Positions 47,064 to 56,756 are shown, counted from the stretch's first letter. The stretch is 62,896 bases of DNA from an uncultured Sulfitobacter sp. (GCA_938003685.1 CALKXT010000027.1:1-62896); one strand, 5' to 3'. Notes: generated by a model from the letters alone, not told the origin. Numbers and translations: made by a program.

Positions 47064-47723
47064 TTATGGGTTGCCCCAGTTTATGCCGCCCATGTCCCGC
47101 GCCTGCAACCATGCATTGACCTGGCTGAACGGGCGGGAGCCATAAAAGCCACGATAGACGGACAGGGGCGAGGGGTGTGCGGTTTCGATTTTGAGGTTTT
47201 GTTGAGGGTCAACATTTTTGGCGGCTTTAGCGGCGGGTTTTCCCCACAGCAGATAGGCGCGCGGGCGATCAGCGAGGCGGGCCAAGACCTGCTGGGTCAA
47301 TGCATCCCAGCCGATTTTTCTGTGACCTTTGGCGTCGCCTTGTGGTGCGGTCAATGCAGTGTTCAACAGTAACACGCCCTGATCTGCCCAATCGGAAAGG
47401 TCCGTACAGGTGCGACTGATGCCGAGGTCACTGTCTAACTCTTTGAAAATATTTCCCAAACTATCGAGTCGCCCGCCAAAGCCTGCGGGGATCGAGAACG
47501 CCAAGCCATCCGCTTTGCCCGGGGTGTGATAGGGGTCTTGGCCCAAAATCACGACGCGCGTGTCGTCCGGTTGGGTACGTGCCAACGCATTAAATACTGC
47601 AGGGGTTGGTGGGCAGATCAGTCGATCTTCGCAGGCCAAGGCGGCCTCAACCTCTGGCAGGCTCTCGGTAAAGAAAGGCAAATCCCCCCAAGCGCCAAGA
47701 CCGTTTCGATCTAGCAGGGTCAT
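47064..47723 (-). CDS. ung: Uracil-DNA glycosylase inside the trp operon
   Basis: 219 residues, family 1. [20 protein letters not shown] carries the water-activating Asp. [10 protein letters not shown] and the [19 protein letters not shown] block (catalytic His, DNA-intercalating loop) complete the set. It removes uracil from DNA. The ATG overlaps the trpD stop (ATGA) and the gene is followed 9 bases later by trpC, so a DNA-repair gene is translated as part of the tryptophan operon. The length is normal. Confidence 0.95.
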   Translation of the reverse strand: MTLLDRNGLGAWGDLPFFTESLPEVEAALACEDRLICPPTPAVFNALARTQPDDTRVVILGQDPYHTPGKADGLAFSIPAGFGGRLDSLGNIFKELDSDLGISRTCTDLSDWADQGVLLLNTALTAPQGDAKGHRKIGWDALTQQVLARLADRPRAYLLWGKPAAKAAKNVDPQQNLKIETAHPSPLSVYRGFYGSRPFSQVNAWLQARDMGGINWGNP

Positions 47724-48736
47724 TTGATGTGAGAAACGGCGGCTACCTTGGTGATTTTCTCGCGCGCGGCACCGGAATCGATACTGGCACGCGCCATTTC
47801 GACACCCGTTTTTAGATCAGGGGCTGCATCAGCCACAAGCAAAGCCGCGGCAGAATTCAACAAGACCGCATCACGGTAGGCTGATTTTGTGCCATCCAGC
47901 AACGCATTGAAATCACGGGCGTTTTCTTCGGGTGTGCCGCCAACAATCGCCTCAAACGGATGCACCGGTAGGCCTGCATCCTCTGGGTGGATTTCAAAAT
48001 CGGTGACGGTGTCACCGTCCAAGGCGCTGACCCAACTGACGCCCGTGATGGTTAATTCATCGGTGCCATCAGAGCCATGCACCAACCATGCTTTTTCTGC
48101 CCCTAATGCGCCGAGTGTTTCGGCCATGGGGCGGATTAGGTCACGCCGATAGGCACCTGTGAGTTGGCGTTTGACGCCCGCAGGATTGGTGAGTGGCCCT
48201 AAAATATTGAAAATCGTGCGCGTGCCCAATTCAGATCGGGTTGGCATCACATGGGCAATTGCAGGGTGGTGCATGGGGGCCATCATGAAACCAATGCCAG
48301 CCTCAGCCAGTTCGCGTTCCACAACCTTTGGCCCGACCATCACATTCAGGCCCATCTGCGTCAGCGCATCTGCGGCACCTGATTTGGAGGACAGATTACG
48401 GTTGCCGTGTTTGGCGACAACCACGCCAGCGCCCGCTACGACAAAGGCTGTTGCGGTTGAGATGTTCAATGTGCCTTTGCCATCACCACCAGTACCAACG
48501 ATATCCATCGCACCTTCGGGGGCGACGACCTTGTTACATTTTGCGCGCATGACGCTGGCAGCTGCGGCGTATTCATCCACCGTTTCACCGCGGGTGCGCA
48601 AGGCCATCAGAAAGCCGCCGATTTGGCTGGGCGTTGCTTCCCCATTAAACAGGATCTTAAACGCGGTGCCGGCTTGATCACGAGTGAGCGGACCGTTTGC
48701 AGCGGCATCAATCAGGGGCTTTAGTGCGTCACTCAT
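47720..48736 (-). CDS. trpD: Anthranilate phosphoribosyltransferase
   Basis: 338 residues. Transfers the phosphoribosyl group from PRPP to anthranilate. [20 protein letters not shown] (about 79-98) is the PRPP loop, [20 protein letters not shown] follows, and [20 protein letters not shown] is the anthranilate side. ATGA overlaps on both sides link it to trpG and ung. Confidence 0.96.
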   Translation of the reverse strand: MSDALKPLIDAAANGPLTRDQAGTAFKILFNGEATPSQIGGFLMALRTRGETVDEYAAAASVMRAKCNKVVAPEGAMDIVGTGGDGKGTLNISTATAFVVAGAGVVVAKHGNRNLSSKSGAADALTQMGLNVMVGPKVVERELAEAGIGFMMAPMHHPAIAHVMPTRSELGTRTIFNILGPLTNPAGVKRQLTGAYRRDLIRPMAETLGALGAEKAWLVHGSDGTDELTITGVSWVSALDGDTVTDFEIHPEDAGLPVHPFEAIVGGTPEENARDFNALLDGTKSAYRDAVLLNSAAALLVADAAPDLKTGVEMARASIDSGAAREKITKVAAVSHIK

Positions 48737-49314
48737 GCCGAGACCTTCATTTCATTCAAAAAGTTTTGCAACAGGGCATGCCCATGTTCAGAGCGGATCG
48801 ATTCAGGGTGGAACTGAACGCCGTGCAGGGGCAATTCGCGGTGTTGCAGCCCCATGATTGTGCCATCCTCAAGGGCGGCGGTGATATGTAGGCACTCAGG
48901 CAGGCTTTCGCGTTCAACCACCAATGAATGATAGCGCGTGGCGGCAAAGGGTGTCGGCAGTCCTGCGAAAACCCCGGTGTTGTCGTGATGCATTTGACCC
49001 ATCTTGCCATGCACAATGTCAGTCGCGCGCACGACCTTGCCACCAAAGGCTTGGCCCAATGTTTGATGTCCCAGACACACACCCAAAAGTGGCATCCGTG
49101 CCTTGGCTGCTGCCATCGTCAATTCAAGGCAAATGCCGGCTTGATCGGGATCACAAGGGCCGGGTGACAATAATATGCCGTCCGGTTGCATTGCCATCGC
49201 ATCGGCAACAGACAGCTTATCATTGCGATGCACCGCGACATCAGCGCCCAGGGACCCTAAATAATGCACAAGATTATAGGTAAAGCTGTCGTAGTTATCG
49301 ATGAGGAGCAACAA
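48733..49314 (-). CDS. trpG: Anthranilate synthase glutamine amidotransferase component
   Basis: 193 residues. Supplies ammonia to Trp[19 protein letters not shown] opens the protein; the triad is Cys in LLGVCLGHQ and His/Glu in GVQFHPESI. The start must be TTG at 49314 or 49311, as no ATG/GTG exists before the conserved N-terminus and a stop lies six codons upstream. This weak start is unusual for a first gene. It leads trpG-trpD-ung-trpC-moaC-moeA. trpE is 4 kb away. Confidence 0.95.
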   Translation of the reverse strand: MLLLIDNYDSFTYNLVHYLGSLGADVAVHRNDKLSVADAMAMQPDGILLSPGPCDPDQAGICLELTMAAAKARMPLLGVCLGHQTLGQAFGGKVVRATDIVHGKMGQMHHDNTGVFAGLPTPFAATRYHSLVVERESLPECLHITAALEDGTIMGLQHRELPLHGVQFHPESIRSEHGHALLQNFLNEMKVSA

Positions 49315-49490
49315 TTGGCAAATCTTTGTCTAGGGGCCCGGCATTAGGACTAGAGAAATCCTGTAGAGGCGGCGTATATATCGGTTAATACATGTTCAGG
49401 CTTGCAGGCGTAGGTCAAGAGCGATTGGCAACCCTCAAATGAGGGGGCCACCCGTGCGAAAGCGGGAGAGCAGACAGCAGGAGAGTGCAA

Positions 49491-51059
49491 ATGGCACGCG
49501 GATTTTTAAGCGGTGTTCTTTGGGGCGGAGTTGTGAGCGTTGGAGTGAGCGGTGTGGCGTCGGTCTTGGCACCTTTGCCGATGCCGCCCGAAGTGAGTGA
49601 TGCGGCACCTGGCGTTGCTGTTGCACCTGATCAGGTGACGGACAGTGGCAATGATGACGCGCGTAACGGCGCAGACAATGCACCCGCCACAGGGCAGGTT
49701 GCACCGCAAGGGGCGGCTCCTGATCAAGATAATCTGGCAGCTATTGATTCTGATATCACTGCGTCAGCGGCTGTGCCGCAAGCGGGTGGTGCAGATAATT
49801 TGGCAGAACCAACTGCCGTTGCAGAAGCAAGCAATACCACTCCGCAAGCGGACGATCCAGTCTTGCCAAACCCGCAAGCTCTTGCCCCGATGGAACCACA
49901 GGCGGCGGACGAATTGTCAATCAGCACTGAACCTGCGCAACCGTTACAACCGCCAGTCGATGTTGTGCAGGGTGCCTTTGATGCGCCAGCGCAGCCGCAA
50001 GTGGATGACGGCACAGGTGCCTCAGCCGCGCTGCCAAAAACTGATGACCCTGATGCGCCCGTTGCGTCGGCAGTTGTGCCTGAAACCACAGCACAAGAGG
50101 ATCAAGCGATTCCAGAGCCTGATGTCACGTCCTCGGATCAGCCCGTGATTGTGGCACCAGTCACAGAAACGGCTGACACGCCTATCGTCGTGCCAGACTC
50201 AGATATAAATACCCAAACCGCAACAGGCACGGCACGCCCGGCAATTGGCACGCCTGCTGTTGCTTTGACGGAACGCGCTGGTGGTGTGACGGTAAATCGT
50301 CTGACCGGGTCAACGCCGGTGCAGGCTACTCTGCCTAGTGATGCACCAGATGCGGAAACCACAGATGCTACAGGCACGCCCATCACAAAGTTTGCGCAAA
50401 CATTTGAGCGACCTGCTGATAAGCCTCTGATGTCTATCGTCTTAATTGATACAGGCAATTCTCCGACATCTGGTTCCGCTGGTATTTCTGCGTTGCGCAG
50501 TTTTCCCTACCCAATTAGTTTTGCAGTCGACAGCAGCATGGCTGACGCGGCTGAACGCATGGCGCTTTATCGCAAAGAAGGTTTCGAAGTCTTGGCCATG
50601 GTAGATCTGCCAGAAGGGGCGGCACCTTCAGATGCGGAAACCGCTTTTGGCGCAACCTTTGCGCAACTGCCCGAAGTTGTGGGCATCTTGGAAGGCACAA
50701 ATGGCGGCTTGCAAGGATCACGTGAAGTGGCTGATCAGGTCACAGCGATCTTGGCGCAGTCTGGTCATGGCTTAGTGACACAGGATAAGGGGTTGAACAC
50801 TATGCCCAAACTTGCCCGCAAAGAAGGCGTGCCTGCCGATCCGATTTTCCGTGATTTCGACAGCAAAGGTCAAACTGCGCAAGTGATCCGTCGGTTCTTG
50901 GATCAAGCTGCGTTTAAAGCGGGCCAAGAAGGTGCAGTGATCATGCTGGGTCGGATGCGCCCCGACACAATTTCAGCGCTGTTGCTGTGGGGCTTGCAGG
51001 ACCGCGCCGGTCAGGTGGCGCTTGCGCCTATCTCGGCGGTGTTGACACGAGAGCCGTGA
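49491..51059 (+). CDS. Divergent polysaccharide deacetylase family protein with long acidic linker
   Basis: 522 residues. An N-terminal hydrophobic segment (about 3-27, MARGFLSGVLWGGVVSVGVS) suggests export or a membrane anchor. Residues ~30-290 are low-complexity and rich in Ala, Pro, Asp, Gln and Thr. The C-terminal ~210 residues match the divergent polysaccharide deacetylase domain (MSIVLIDTGNSPTSGSAGIS, then FPYPISFAVDSSMADAAERM, then GFEVLAMVDLPEGAAP). The family may act on cell-wall or surface glycans, but several deacetylase metal ligands are not seen. ATG 49491 follows GGAG. It is divergent from trpG with 176 bases between. Confidence 0.82.
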   Translation: MARGFLSGVLWGGVVSVGVSGVASVLAPLPMPPEVSDAAPGVAVAPDQVTDSGNDDARNGADNAPATGQVAPQGAAPDQDNLAAIDSDITASAAVPQAGGADNLAEPTAVAEASNTTPQADDPVLPNPQALAPMEPQAADELSISTEPAQPLQPPVDVVQGAFDAPAQPQVDDGTGASAALPKTDDPDAPVASAVVPETTAQEDQAIPEPDVTSSDQPVIVAPVTETADTPIVVPDSDINTQTATGTARPAIGTPAVALTERAGGVTVNRLTGSTPVQATLPSDAPDAETTDATGTPITKFAQTFERPADKPLMSIVLIDTGNSPTSGSAGISALRSFPYPISFAVDSSMADAAERMALYRKEGFEVLAMVDLPEGAAPSDAETAFGATFAQLPEVVGILEGTNGGLQGSREVADQVTAILAQSGHGLVTQDKGLNTMPKLARKEGVPADPIFRDFDSKGQTAQVIRRFLDQAAFKAGQEGAVIMLGRMRPDTISALLLWGLQDRAGQVALAPISAVLTREP

Positions 51060-51094
51060 GGGGTGGGGCCGCAAATGCGCGACCCCTTGATGTC

Positions 51095-52186
51095 TTAACG
51101 ACAAGAAAAAGGTGTGTTGTTTTTCTTGTGCAAAGCGGCATTGCTTAGGTTCACAACGGGTAGCTCAACGCCTGTCCACTTCTTATAGAGGTCAGCAATT
51201 TCCTGCGCTTCAGCCCGGGTGCCATCATATGTGCTAGCGCAATCTGACATATAGTAAATACCTGTAATATAGTCGTTTTTGGCCAAATCGGCTGTTGTAT
51301 AGGTGTCCCAATTCCACAGCACAAATTCGTTTACCGGCCATGTGGTCTGCGACAGATTGACGTTTTTACGCACATCCACCCATAGATCGAACTTCGATTT
51401 TGGCAAGGAACAGACCATTGATCCGGCAACGGATGCGTATGATTTTCCGCGGTAGGAAAAGCCGAGAAGCTTATCAAATTCGCCCAGATAAGCTGTTTTA
51501 TCATCCGTTAAAGGGCAGGTGCCGTGGCCTTCTTGTTTGATGACTGGTTGAGGAATTCCTGGGTTTTGCGAAATACCGCAGCCCATCTGCGTGCGGTTGC
51601 CTGTGTCTCCGTCCAATGGATACATGCACCCTAAATTGTCGCGTGCGGCGGCGGTGTTTGTTCCGTTCATGTAGCTGTTGTTGAAAATAAGTCCGTAGCG
51701 TTTGTTGTTGCTGGGCTCACAGACAACTTCGTTGGTAGGCTGTTGGGCCGATGCGTTTATTAACGTGTCGTGACGGATAAAGGTCCAGGATGATGCATCG
51801 CTTAACTTTTGGGTTGCTACGTTTCTGTTTGAGCCACACCAAGGCAGGAAAACTGGGTTTGCCGCGGTCATAAAGTCACCACAGGTCTTACCCAAGTCTA
51901 CCGGAAGGGCGTTCAATTTCGTCATGTTCAATTCTGCAGGGTCCATGCCGGGACCGTGAATTGTATGTACGATTAACCCGGAATCTACGGGCATGTCACC
52001 GCTTGCGTCCAAGGGCTTGATGGTGGTGAATTGCTGATTAAAACTGCCTATTGAGGCGGCGCAGAGTGTCTGGGAGGCGGTTAAATCTTCTGCATATGCA
52101 GCGGAGGAAACGCAAAAAGTGAGTGGGATAAGCGCGCGGATGATCAGATGATTGCCTCGTGCCAGCATATTCTTAAATACATGCAT
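51095..52186 (-). CDS. Secreted cysteine-rich protein of unknown function
   Basis: 363 residues. N-terminal signal peptide (RALIPLTFCVSSAAYAED, cleavage near 33). The mature part has about a dozen cysteines spread along it (for example CGDFMTAANP, LPWCGSNR, GCMYPLDGD, FSCR at the very end), suggesting disulfide bonds in the periplasm or outside. I recognise no family. AAAGGAAC precedes the ATG at 52186 and a perfect 20-bp palindrome begins 14 bases upstream. It sits between the deacetylase and the aspartoacylase-like gene inside an otherwise conserved trp region, so it is probably an insertion. Confidence 0.7.
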   Translation of the reverse strand: MHVFKNMLARGNHLIIRALIPLTFCVSSAAYAEDLTASQTLCAASIGSFNQQFTTIKPLDASGDMPVDSGLIVHTIHGPGMDPAELNMTKLNALPVDLGKTCGDFMTAANPVFLPWCGSNRNVATQKLSDASSWTFIRHDTLINASAQQPTNEVVCEPSNNKRYGLIFNNSYMNGTNTAAARDNLGCMYPLDGDTGNRTQMGCGISQNPGIPQPVIKQEGHGTCPLTDDKTAYLGEFDKLLGFSYRGKSYASVAGSMVCSLPKSKFDLWVDVRKNVNLSQTTWPVNEFVLWNWDTYTTADLAKNDYITGIYYMSDCASTYDGTRAEAQEIADLYKKWTGVELPVVNLSNAALHKKNNTPFSCR

Positions 52187-52199
52187 TTTGATATGTTCC

Positions 52200-52219
52200 T
52201 TTTAAAATTAATTTTAAAA
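52200..52219. promoter_or_regulatory. Perfect 20-bp AT palindrome upstream of the secreted-protein gene
   Basis: TTTTAAAATTAATTTTAAAA reads the same on both strands. It lies 14-33 bases upstream of the ATG at 52186 and touches the ribosome-binding sequence. It could be an operator or part of a promoter. The surrounding DNA is far richer in GC. Confidence 0.55.
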
Positions 52220-52303
52220 GTAGACAGGAAATGCCCGAAAAACTCAATCTTAAAGGGTGTTACGTCCGTCGGCCTATGGGGCTATTTGGTTCAGGCTGAC
52301 CCC

Positions 52304-53344
52304 TTAGATGATCTCATCTTCGTCAAAAAGCGGATCGGTTTCCAGCTGCGTGGCCAGATCATCCACCGTGGCTTCCACCGCGCGTGGGCTAAGCCGCGCG
52401 AGGTGGAATACTGCATCGCCTTCATTGACTACAGGCAGGATCGCACGACCAATGAGGATACCTGCATTGGGGGCAATCAAATCGGTTTCAACGACGCCAA
52501 AGGGGTCGGATACGGTCGCCAATACATCGCCTTCATCTACCGTTTCACCTTCGGCGCGGAAAGTGCGTAGCAAGCCACCCGCAGGTGCGCGCAGCCAGCT
52601 TGAGGACGTACAGATATGCGGTGCGACCTTGGCGCGTGCGATGCCTTTGGCGGGCAGCATGTCTTGGCCACGCATCACCCGCAGGATACCGGCAAGGCCC
52701 GCGCGCACAGCCATTTCGTCAAACCGCAACCCTTCACCCGCTTCATACAGCAGAATGGAGGTGCCTTCTTTGGCCGCCACTGCGCGCAAAGACCCATCGC
52801 GCAACGGTGAAGTCAACACCACAGGCGCACCAAAATCCAAGGCCATCTGTGCGGTCACTTTGTCAGAGGGTGTCACGCGGACCTGTGGCAGATTGGTGCG
52901 GTGGATTGCAGCAGAGTGCAGATCAATGCCAAAGTCGCAGCGCAGTACAACGTCGTTGAGGAAAATATGGGCTAGACGCGAGCCTAGCGATCCGGTTGGT
53001 GAGCCGGGAAAACACCTATTGAGGTCGCGTCGATCCGGCAGATACCGCGAGCGCGTCAGGAACCCAAAGGAGTTCACCACAGGGATCACAATCAACGTAC
53101 CACGCAGAGAAGCCAATTGCGGCGCACGCAACAAGCGGCGCACGATCTCTACGCCAATAACTTCGTCGCCGTGCACGGCGGCACTGACGAACATCGTGGG
53201 CCCGGGACGTTTGCCGTGGTGTACCTCAAGCGCGAGCCCCACCGGTGTGTGATCGGGCAGGGTAGAGACAGGGAGTGTGATAGACGCGCGGGTGCCACGC
53301 TCAACTTGAATACCTGCGATCTCAAACGGCTGTTGGGTCGGCAT
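52304..53344 (-). CDS. Succinylglutamate desuccinylase/aspartoacylase family protein
   Basis: 346 residues of the zinc carboxypeptidase-like fold. Zinc ligands are in AAVHGDEVIGVEIV (about 57-70) and GIDLHSA (His, about 142). The C-terminal part has a biotinyl/lipoyl-like beta region (EGETVDEGDVLATVSD), common in this branch. Family members hydrolyse N-acyl amino acids, but the substrate here is unknown. ATG 53344 lies 2 bases after the trpE stop, so it is co-transcribed with trpE and ppiD. Confidence 0.88.
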   Translation of the reverse strand: MPTQQPFEIAGIQVERGTRASITLPVSTLPDHTPVGLALEVHHGKRPGPTMFVSAAVHGDEVIGVEIVRRLLRAPQLASLRGTLIVIPVVNSFGFLTRSRYLPDRRDLNRCFPGSPTGSLGSRLAHIFLNDVVLRCDFGIDLHSAAIHRTNLPQVRVTPSDKVTAQMALDFGAPVVLTSPLRDGSLRAVAAKEGTSILLYEAGEGLRFDEMAVRAGLAGILRVMRGQDMLPAKGIARAKVAPHICTSSSWLRAPAGGLLRTFRAEGETVDEGDVLATVSDPFGVVETDLIAPNAGILIGRAILPVVNEGDAVFHLARLSPRAVEATVDDLATQLETDPLFDEDEII

Positions 53345-53346
53345 GA

Positions 53347-54858
53347 TCAGTTGCGACCTGATCCATCAAAGCGCGCGGCATCTGCTGCGGCACGGCGTAT
53401 CGCGTTGGATTTGTGGACAGTTTCCATATATTCGGCTTCGGCATCGCTGTCATAGACGACGCCGCCACCGGCCTGAATATACAAAGTCTCGTCTTTGATA
53501 ACTGCGGTGCGCAGCGCAATGCACATGTCCATATCACCGCCCGCGCTGAAGTACCCCACTCCACCACCATACAGGCCGCGCTTTTCAGGTTCTAACTCGT
53601 CGATGATCTCCATCGCGCGTACTTTCGGCGCGCCAGAAACGGTCCCAGCTGGCATCCCGGCAAAGAATGCATCCAGCGCGTCGCAGCCTTCTTTCAACTC
53701 ACCCACCACGTTTGAAACGATATGCATGACGTGGCTGTAGCGTTCGACGATGAATTCCTCGGTTGGGCGCACTGTGCCGATCTTGGCGACGCGGCCCACA
53801 TCGTTGCGGCCCAGATCAAGCAGCATCAAATGCTCTGCCAGTTCTTTTTCATCAGCCATCAAATCAGCCTCAAGGGCGCGGTCTTCTTCGGGGGTCGCAC
53901 CGCGTGGACGGGTGCCGGCGATGGGCCGAATTGTGACTTCTTGGCCGAACACGCGCACCAAAATTTCGGGTGACGCCCCCACAACATGGAAGCCACCAAA
54001 GTTGAAATAGAACATGAACGGCGACGGGTTGGTGCGGCGCAAGCTGCGGTACAGCGCAAAGGGTGGCTGCGTGAACCCTTGCGCCCAGCGTTGGCTCGGC
54101 ACCACCTGAAAGATGTCGCCAGCAACGATGTAGTCGCGCGCCTTTTCAACGGCTGCTTTGTAGGCGTCTTTGGTGAAGTTGCTGACCGGGGCAGGTGCAT
54201 CAGCTGCATCACCCAGATTGCGACTGGTGGTGGGCATGGCGCGCTCAAGGTCACGTACAGCGTCCATCACGCGCTCAGCGGCTTGCGCATAAGCAGCACG
54301 AGCGGATTGGCCGTCACTGATCCATGCGGGCGATACCAATGTCACCTCGCCTTTAACGCCGTCCAACACAGCAATCACCGACGGGCGCAACATTTGCGCG
54401 TCGGGCAGGCCAAGGGGGTCTGGGTTCACATCTGGGAGGTTTTCAACCAAACGGATCATGTCATAACCAAGATAGCCAAACAGTCCAGCGGCGGCTTGGG
54501 GCAGGTCATCAGGCAGATCGATCTTGGATTCTGCAATCACGTGGCGCAGCGTGTCCAAAGGATTGCCCGGAACATCGACAAAGGCGTCCGCATCAAAGCG
54601 GGCCGTACGGTTGATTGCAGAGGTTTCACCGCGACACCGCCAGATCAGGTCTGGTTTCATCCCAATGATTGAATAGCGGCCGCGTACTTCGCCCCCGGTG
54701 ACCGATTCCAAGACAAAGGCGTTTTCCGCCGCACCCGTCAGTTTCAACATCAGTGAGACGGGCGTGTCTATGTCAGCTGCCAATCGTGTATAAACGATCT
54801 GGTTTTCACCCGCTGAATAGGCGGCCTCAAAGGTCTCAAAATCTGGGGTCAGGGCCAT
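53347..54858 (-). CDS. trpE: Anthranilate synthase component I
   Basis: 503 residues. Makes anthranilate from chorismate with TrpG. LLKLTGAAENAFVLESVTGG is the feedback-site region with the Leu-Glu-Ser motif for tryptophan. The catalytic block runs through RPIAGTRPRGATPEEDRALE, ERYSHVMHIVSNVVGEL and GTVSGAPKVRAMEIIDELE. It follows ppiD by 11 bases, leaving no room for a trp leader peptide. Regulation by attenuation at trpE itself is therefore unlikely. Confidence 0.96.
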   Translation of the reverse strand: MALTPDFETFEAAYSAGENQIVYTRLAADIDTPVSLMLKLTGAAENAFVLESVTGGEVRGRYSIIGMKPDLIWRCRGETSAINRTARFDADAFVDVPGNPLDTLRHVIAESKIDLPDDLPQAAAGLFGYLGYDMIRLVENLPDVNPDPLGLPDAQMLRPSVIAVLDGVKGEVTLVSPAWISDGQSARAAYAQAAERVMDAVRDLERAMPTTSRNLGDAADAPAPVSNFTKDAYKAAVEKARDYIVAGDIFQVVPSQRWAQGFTQPPFALYRSLRRTNPSPFMFYFNFGGFHVVGASPEILVRVFGQEVTIRPIAGTRPRGATPEEDRALEADLMADEKELAEHLMLLDLGRNDVGRVAKIGTVRPTEEFIVERYSHVMHIVSNVVGELKEGCDALDAFFAGMPAGTVSGAPKVRAMEIIDELEPEKRGLYGGGVGYFSAGGDMDMCIALRTAVIKDETLYIQAGGGVVYDSDAEAEYMETVHKSNAIRRAAADAARFDGSGRN

Positions 54859-54869
54859 TTGGTCACGCT

Positions 54870-56711
54870 CTATGGAAAGTTAACATGCACGGCCTGAACC
54901 GCCCGCTGATCCACCTGTGGCTCGGCACGTCGCACCACTTCGTCAGAGAAGATGGTAAACACGTCCTGCGCCAAAGTCTGGTTCAGTTGTTCAGATAGTT
55001 GCGTCAAAAGTGCTGCGTTTTCATCCCCCTCGGATGCGGGGGTGATGGCATCAAGGCGCACCACAAACACATTGCCATCGCCGGGCAAGACTGTGACGTC
55101 GCCGGTTGCCATCTTGAACACTTCGCTGGTGAACCCTTGGGGTGTGTCAGCGATAAAGGCATCGCGACGCTGATCTTGTTCGATCATCGCAGTCAGGCCC
55201 GCCGCCTCGAATGCACCATCGCCGCCAAGGGTTGCAACCAAAGTTGTGGCCTTGGCCGTCAATTGCTGAACGGTTTGATCCGCTTGCCATGCGGCAGTCA
55301 CGTCTGCTTTTGCGTCTTCAAATGGATTGGGGCGTTCATCCAGTGCTTCATCCAAGCGCATCGCATAAATGCCACCATCGTCCAACTGCTCGATCTTTGG
55401 AAAGTCGCCCTCTGCAATCGCGGATGCGGTCTCGCGGAAATCACCATAGGCTGCGATGTCTTCGCTACTTTCTGCGGTCCAAGCGATTGTGCCCAATACC
55501 ATCTTTGTTTCTTCTGCCAATTGCTCCAAGGTGGCACCACCTGCAAGCTGGTCATCCAAGTCCTGCGCACGTGCCTCGACGGCCCGTACCGCGCGGGCGG
55601 TTGCAAGTTCTTGTTCAAGGTCGCTGCGTGCGTCTTCAAAGCTGACATTTTGGGCAGGCAACACGCCGTTCACGCGGAACAGAGCAGGGCCCAGGTTGCT
55701 GGCGAGGGGGCCAACGATATCGCCAACTTCTGCGCCAAACACAGCTTCACCAGCGGCGTCCAATTCCAGACGGCCCACATCACCCAGATCAACATCAGCA
55801 AGGTCTAAACCACGCTCTTGGACCAAGGCATTGAAGGTTGTGCCTTCGACTTCCAAAGCGGCGGCGGCTTGATCTGCGCTTTCTTGATCCGCAAACGCCA
55901 GACGTTCGACTAAACGACGCTCTGGCTGCTGATACTCGTTGGCACGATCATCATAGGCCTGCTGAATTTCTTCCTCAGGTACTTCGACTTCGTCGGTCAT
56001 GGCGTCCGGCGACAACCATGCATAGGTGATCATCTTGGTGGCGGGCAGCATGAACTGATCAGTGTTTTCGTCGTAATAGCTGCGCAATTCTTCGTCGGTT
56101 GGGGTGGCCAAAGGCGTTGTGAGATTGCTGTTATCCATCATGCTCCAGGTAAAGCTGCGCCGCTCAGTGACGTAGTTCACCAGCGTTTGTGCATAGGCTT
56201 TCGGCATTTTGACACCGCCAACGATGGCCCCTTGCAGCAATGTACGTGACGCTTCTTCACGCAGGCTGGTTTCGAATTCGCTTTCGCTTAACCCGCCTTG
56301 TTGCAGGGCAAAACGGTATCCTTCGCGGTCAAATTCACCGTCGATGCCCTGAAAAGAAGATATTTCCAGAATTTCCTCACGTAGGGATTCATCACCAATC
56401 GAAAGGCCCATTTGGTCGGCTTCATAATCTAATGCGCGGTTGCGCACGACGCGCTGAAGAACGGCGCGATCCAGACCAATTTCTTGGGCGCGGGCAAAAG
56501 GCAGAGACTGTCCCGATTGTGCCTCAATCGCGCGGATTTCTTGGCTCAACTGGCGGGCATATTGATCAATTGGAATGGGTTTGTCACCGACCATGCCGAT
56601 GGTGCGGACATTGCCCGACAAATTGACGGCGCCAAAACCACCAAGACCAAGGATCAACAGACCCATTAGAATCCAAACGGCGGTTTTTGAAATGCTAGAG
56701 CCTTTGGCCAT
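54870..56711 (-). CDS. ppiD: Peptidylprolyl isomerase of the PpiD/SurA type
   Basis: 613 residues. An N-terminal membrane helix (AVWILMGLLILGLGGFGAV, about 11-29) is followed by a SurA-like chaperone domain (about 35-200) and a parvulin-type domain (about 245-360, with a weakly conserved active site). It assists folding of exported proteins at the periplasmic side of the inner membrane. ATG 56711 has AAAGGG upstream. It heads the ppiD-trpE-aspartoacylase transcript, the arrangement usual in this family. Confidence 0.9.
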   Translation of the reverse strand: MAKGSSISKTAVWILMGLLILGLGGFGAVNLSGNVRTIGMVGDKPIPIDQYARQLSQEIRAIEAQSGQSLPFARAQEIGLDRAVLQRVVRNRALDYEADQMGLSIGDESLREEILEISSFQGIDGEFDREGYRFALQQGGLSESEFETSLREEASRTLLQGAIVGGVKMPKAYAQTLVNYVTERRSFTWSMMDNSNLTTPLATPTDEELRSYYDENTDQFMLPATKMITYAWLSPDAMTDEVEVPEEEIQQAYDDRANEYQQPERRLVERLAFADQESADQAAAALEVEGTTFNALVQERGLDLADVDLGDVGRLELDAAGEAVFGAEVGDIVGPLASNLGPALFRVNGVLPAQNVSFEDARSDLEQELATARAVRAVEARAQDLDDQLAGGATLEQLAEETKMVLGTIAWTAESSEDIAAYGDFRETASAIAEGDFPKIEQLDDGGIYAMRLDEALDERPNPFEDAKADVTAAWQADQTVQQLTAKATTLVATLGGDGAFEAAGLTAMIEQDQRRDAFIADTPQGFTSEVFKMATGDVTVLPGDGNVFVVRLDAITPASEGDENAALLTQLSEQLNQTLAQDVFTIFSDEVVRRAEPQVDQRAVQAVHVNFP

Positions 56712-56756
56712 ATTGGAACCCTTTTCGTGGTTGGCTTTGTTCGCGTTTGAGCGTGT

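Noticed and set aside
51060-51094. Bidirectional terminator between the deacetylase and the secreted-protein gene
   Set aside because: GGGG and CCCC arms pair only with bulges and there is no T-run, so it is too weak to call.
52308-53252. 314-codon plus-strand open frame opposite the aspartoacylase-like gene
   Set aside because: Ser/Arg/Pro-rich translation with no motifs. The minus-strand gene has the zinc-binding motifs.
54859-54869. trp attenuator before trpE
   Set aside because: The gap to ppiD is 11 bases, with no space for a leader peptide. I also saw no Trp-codon run before trpG.
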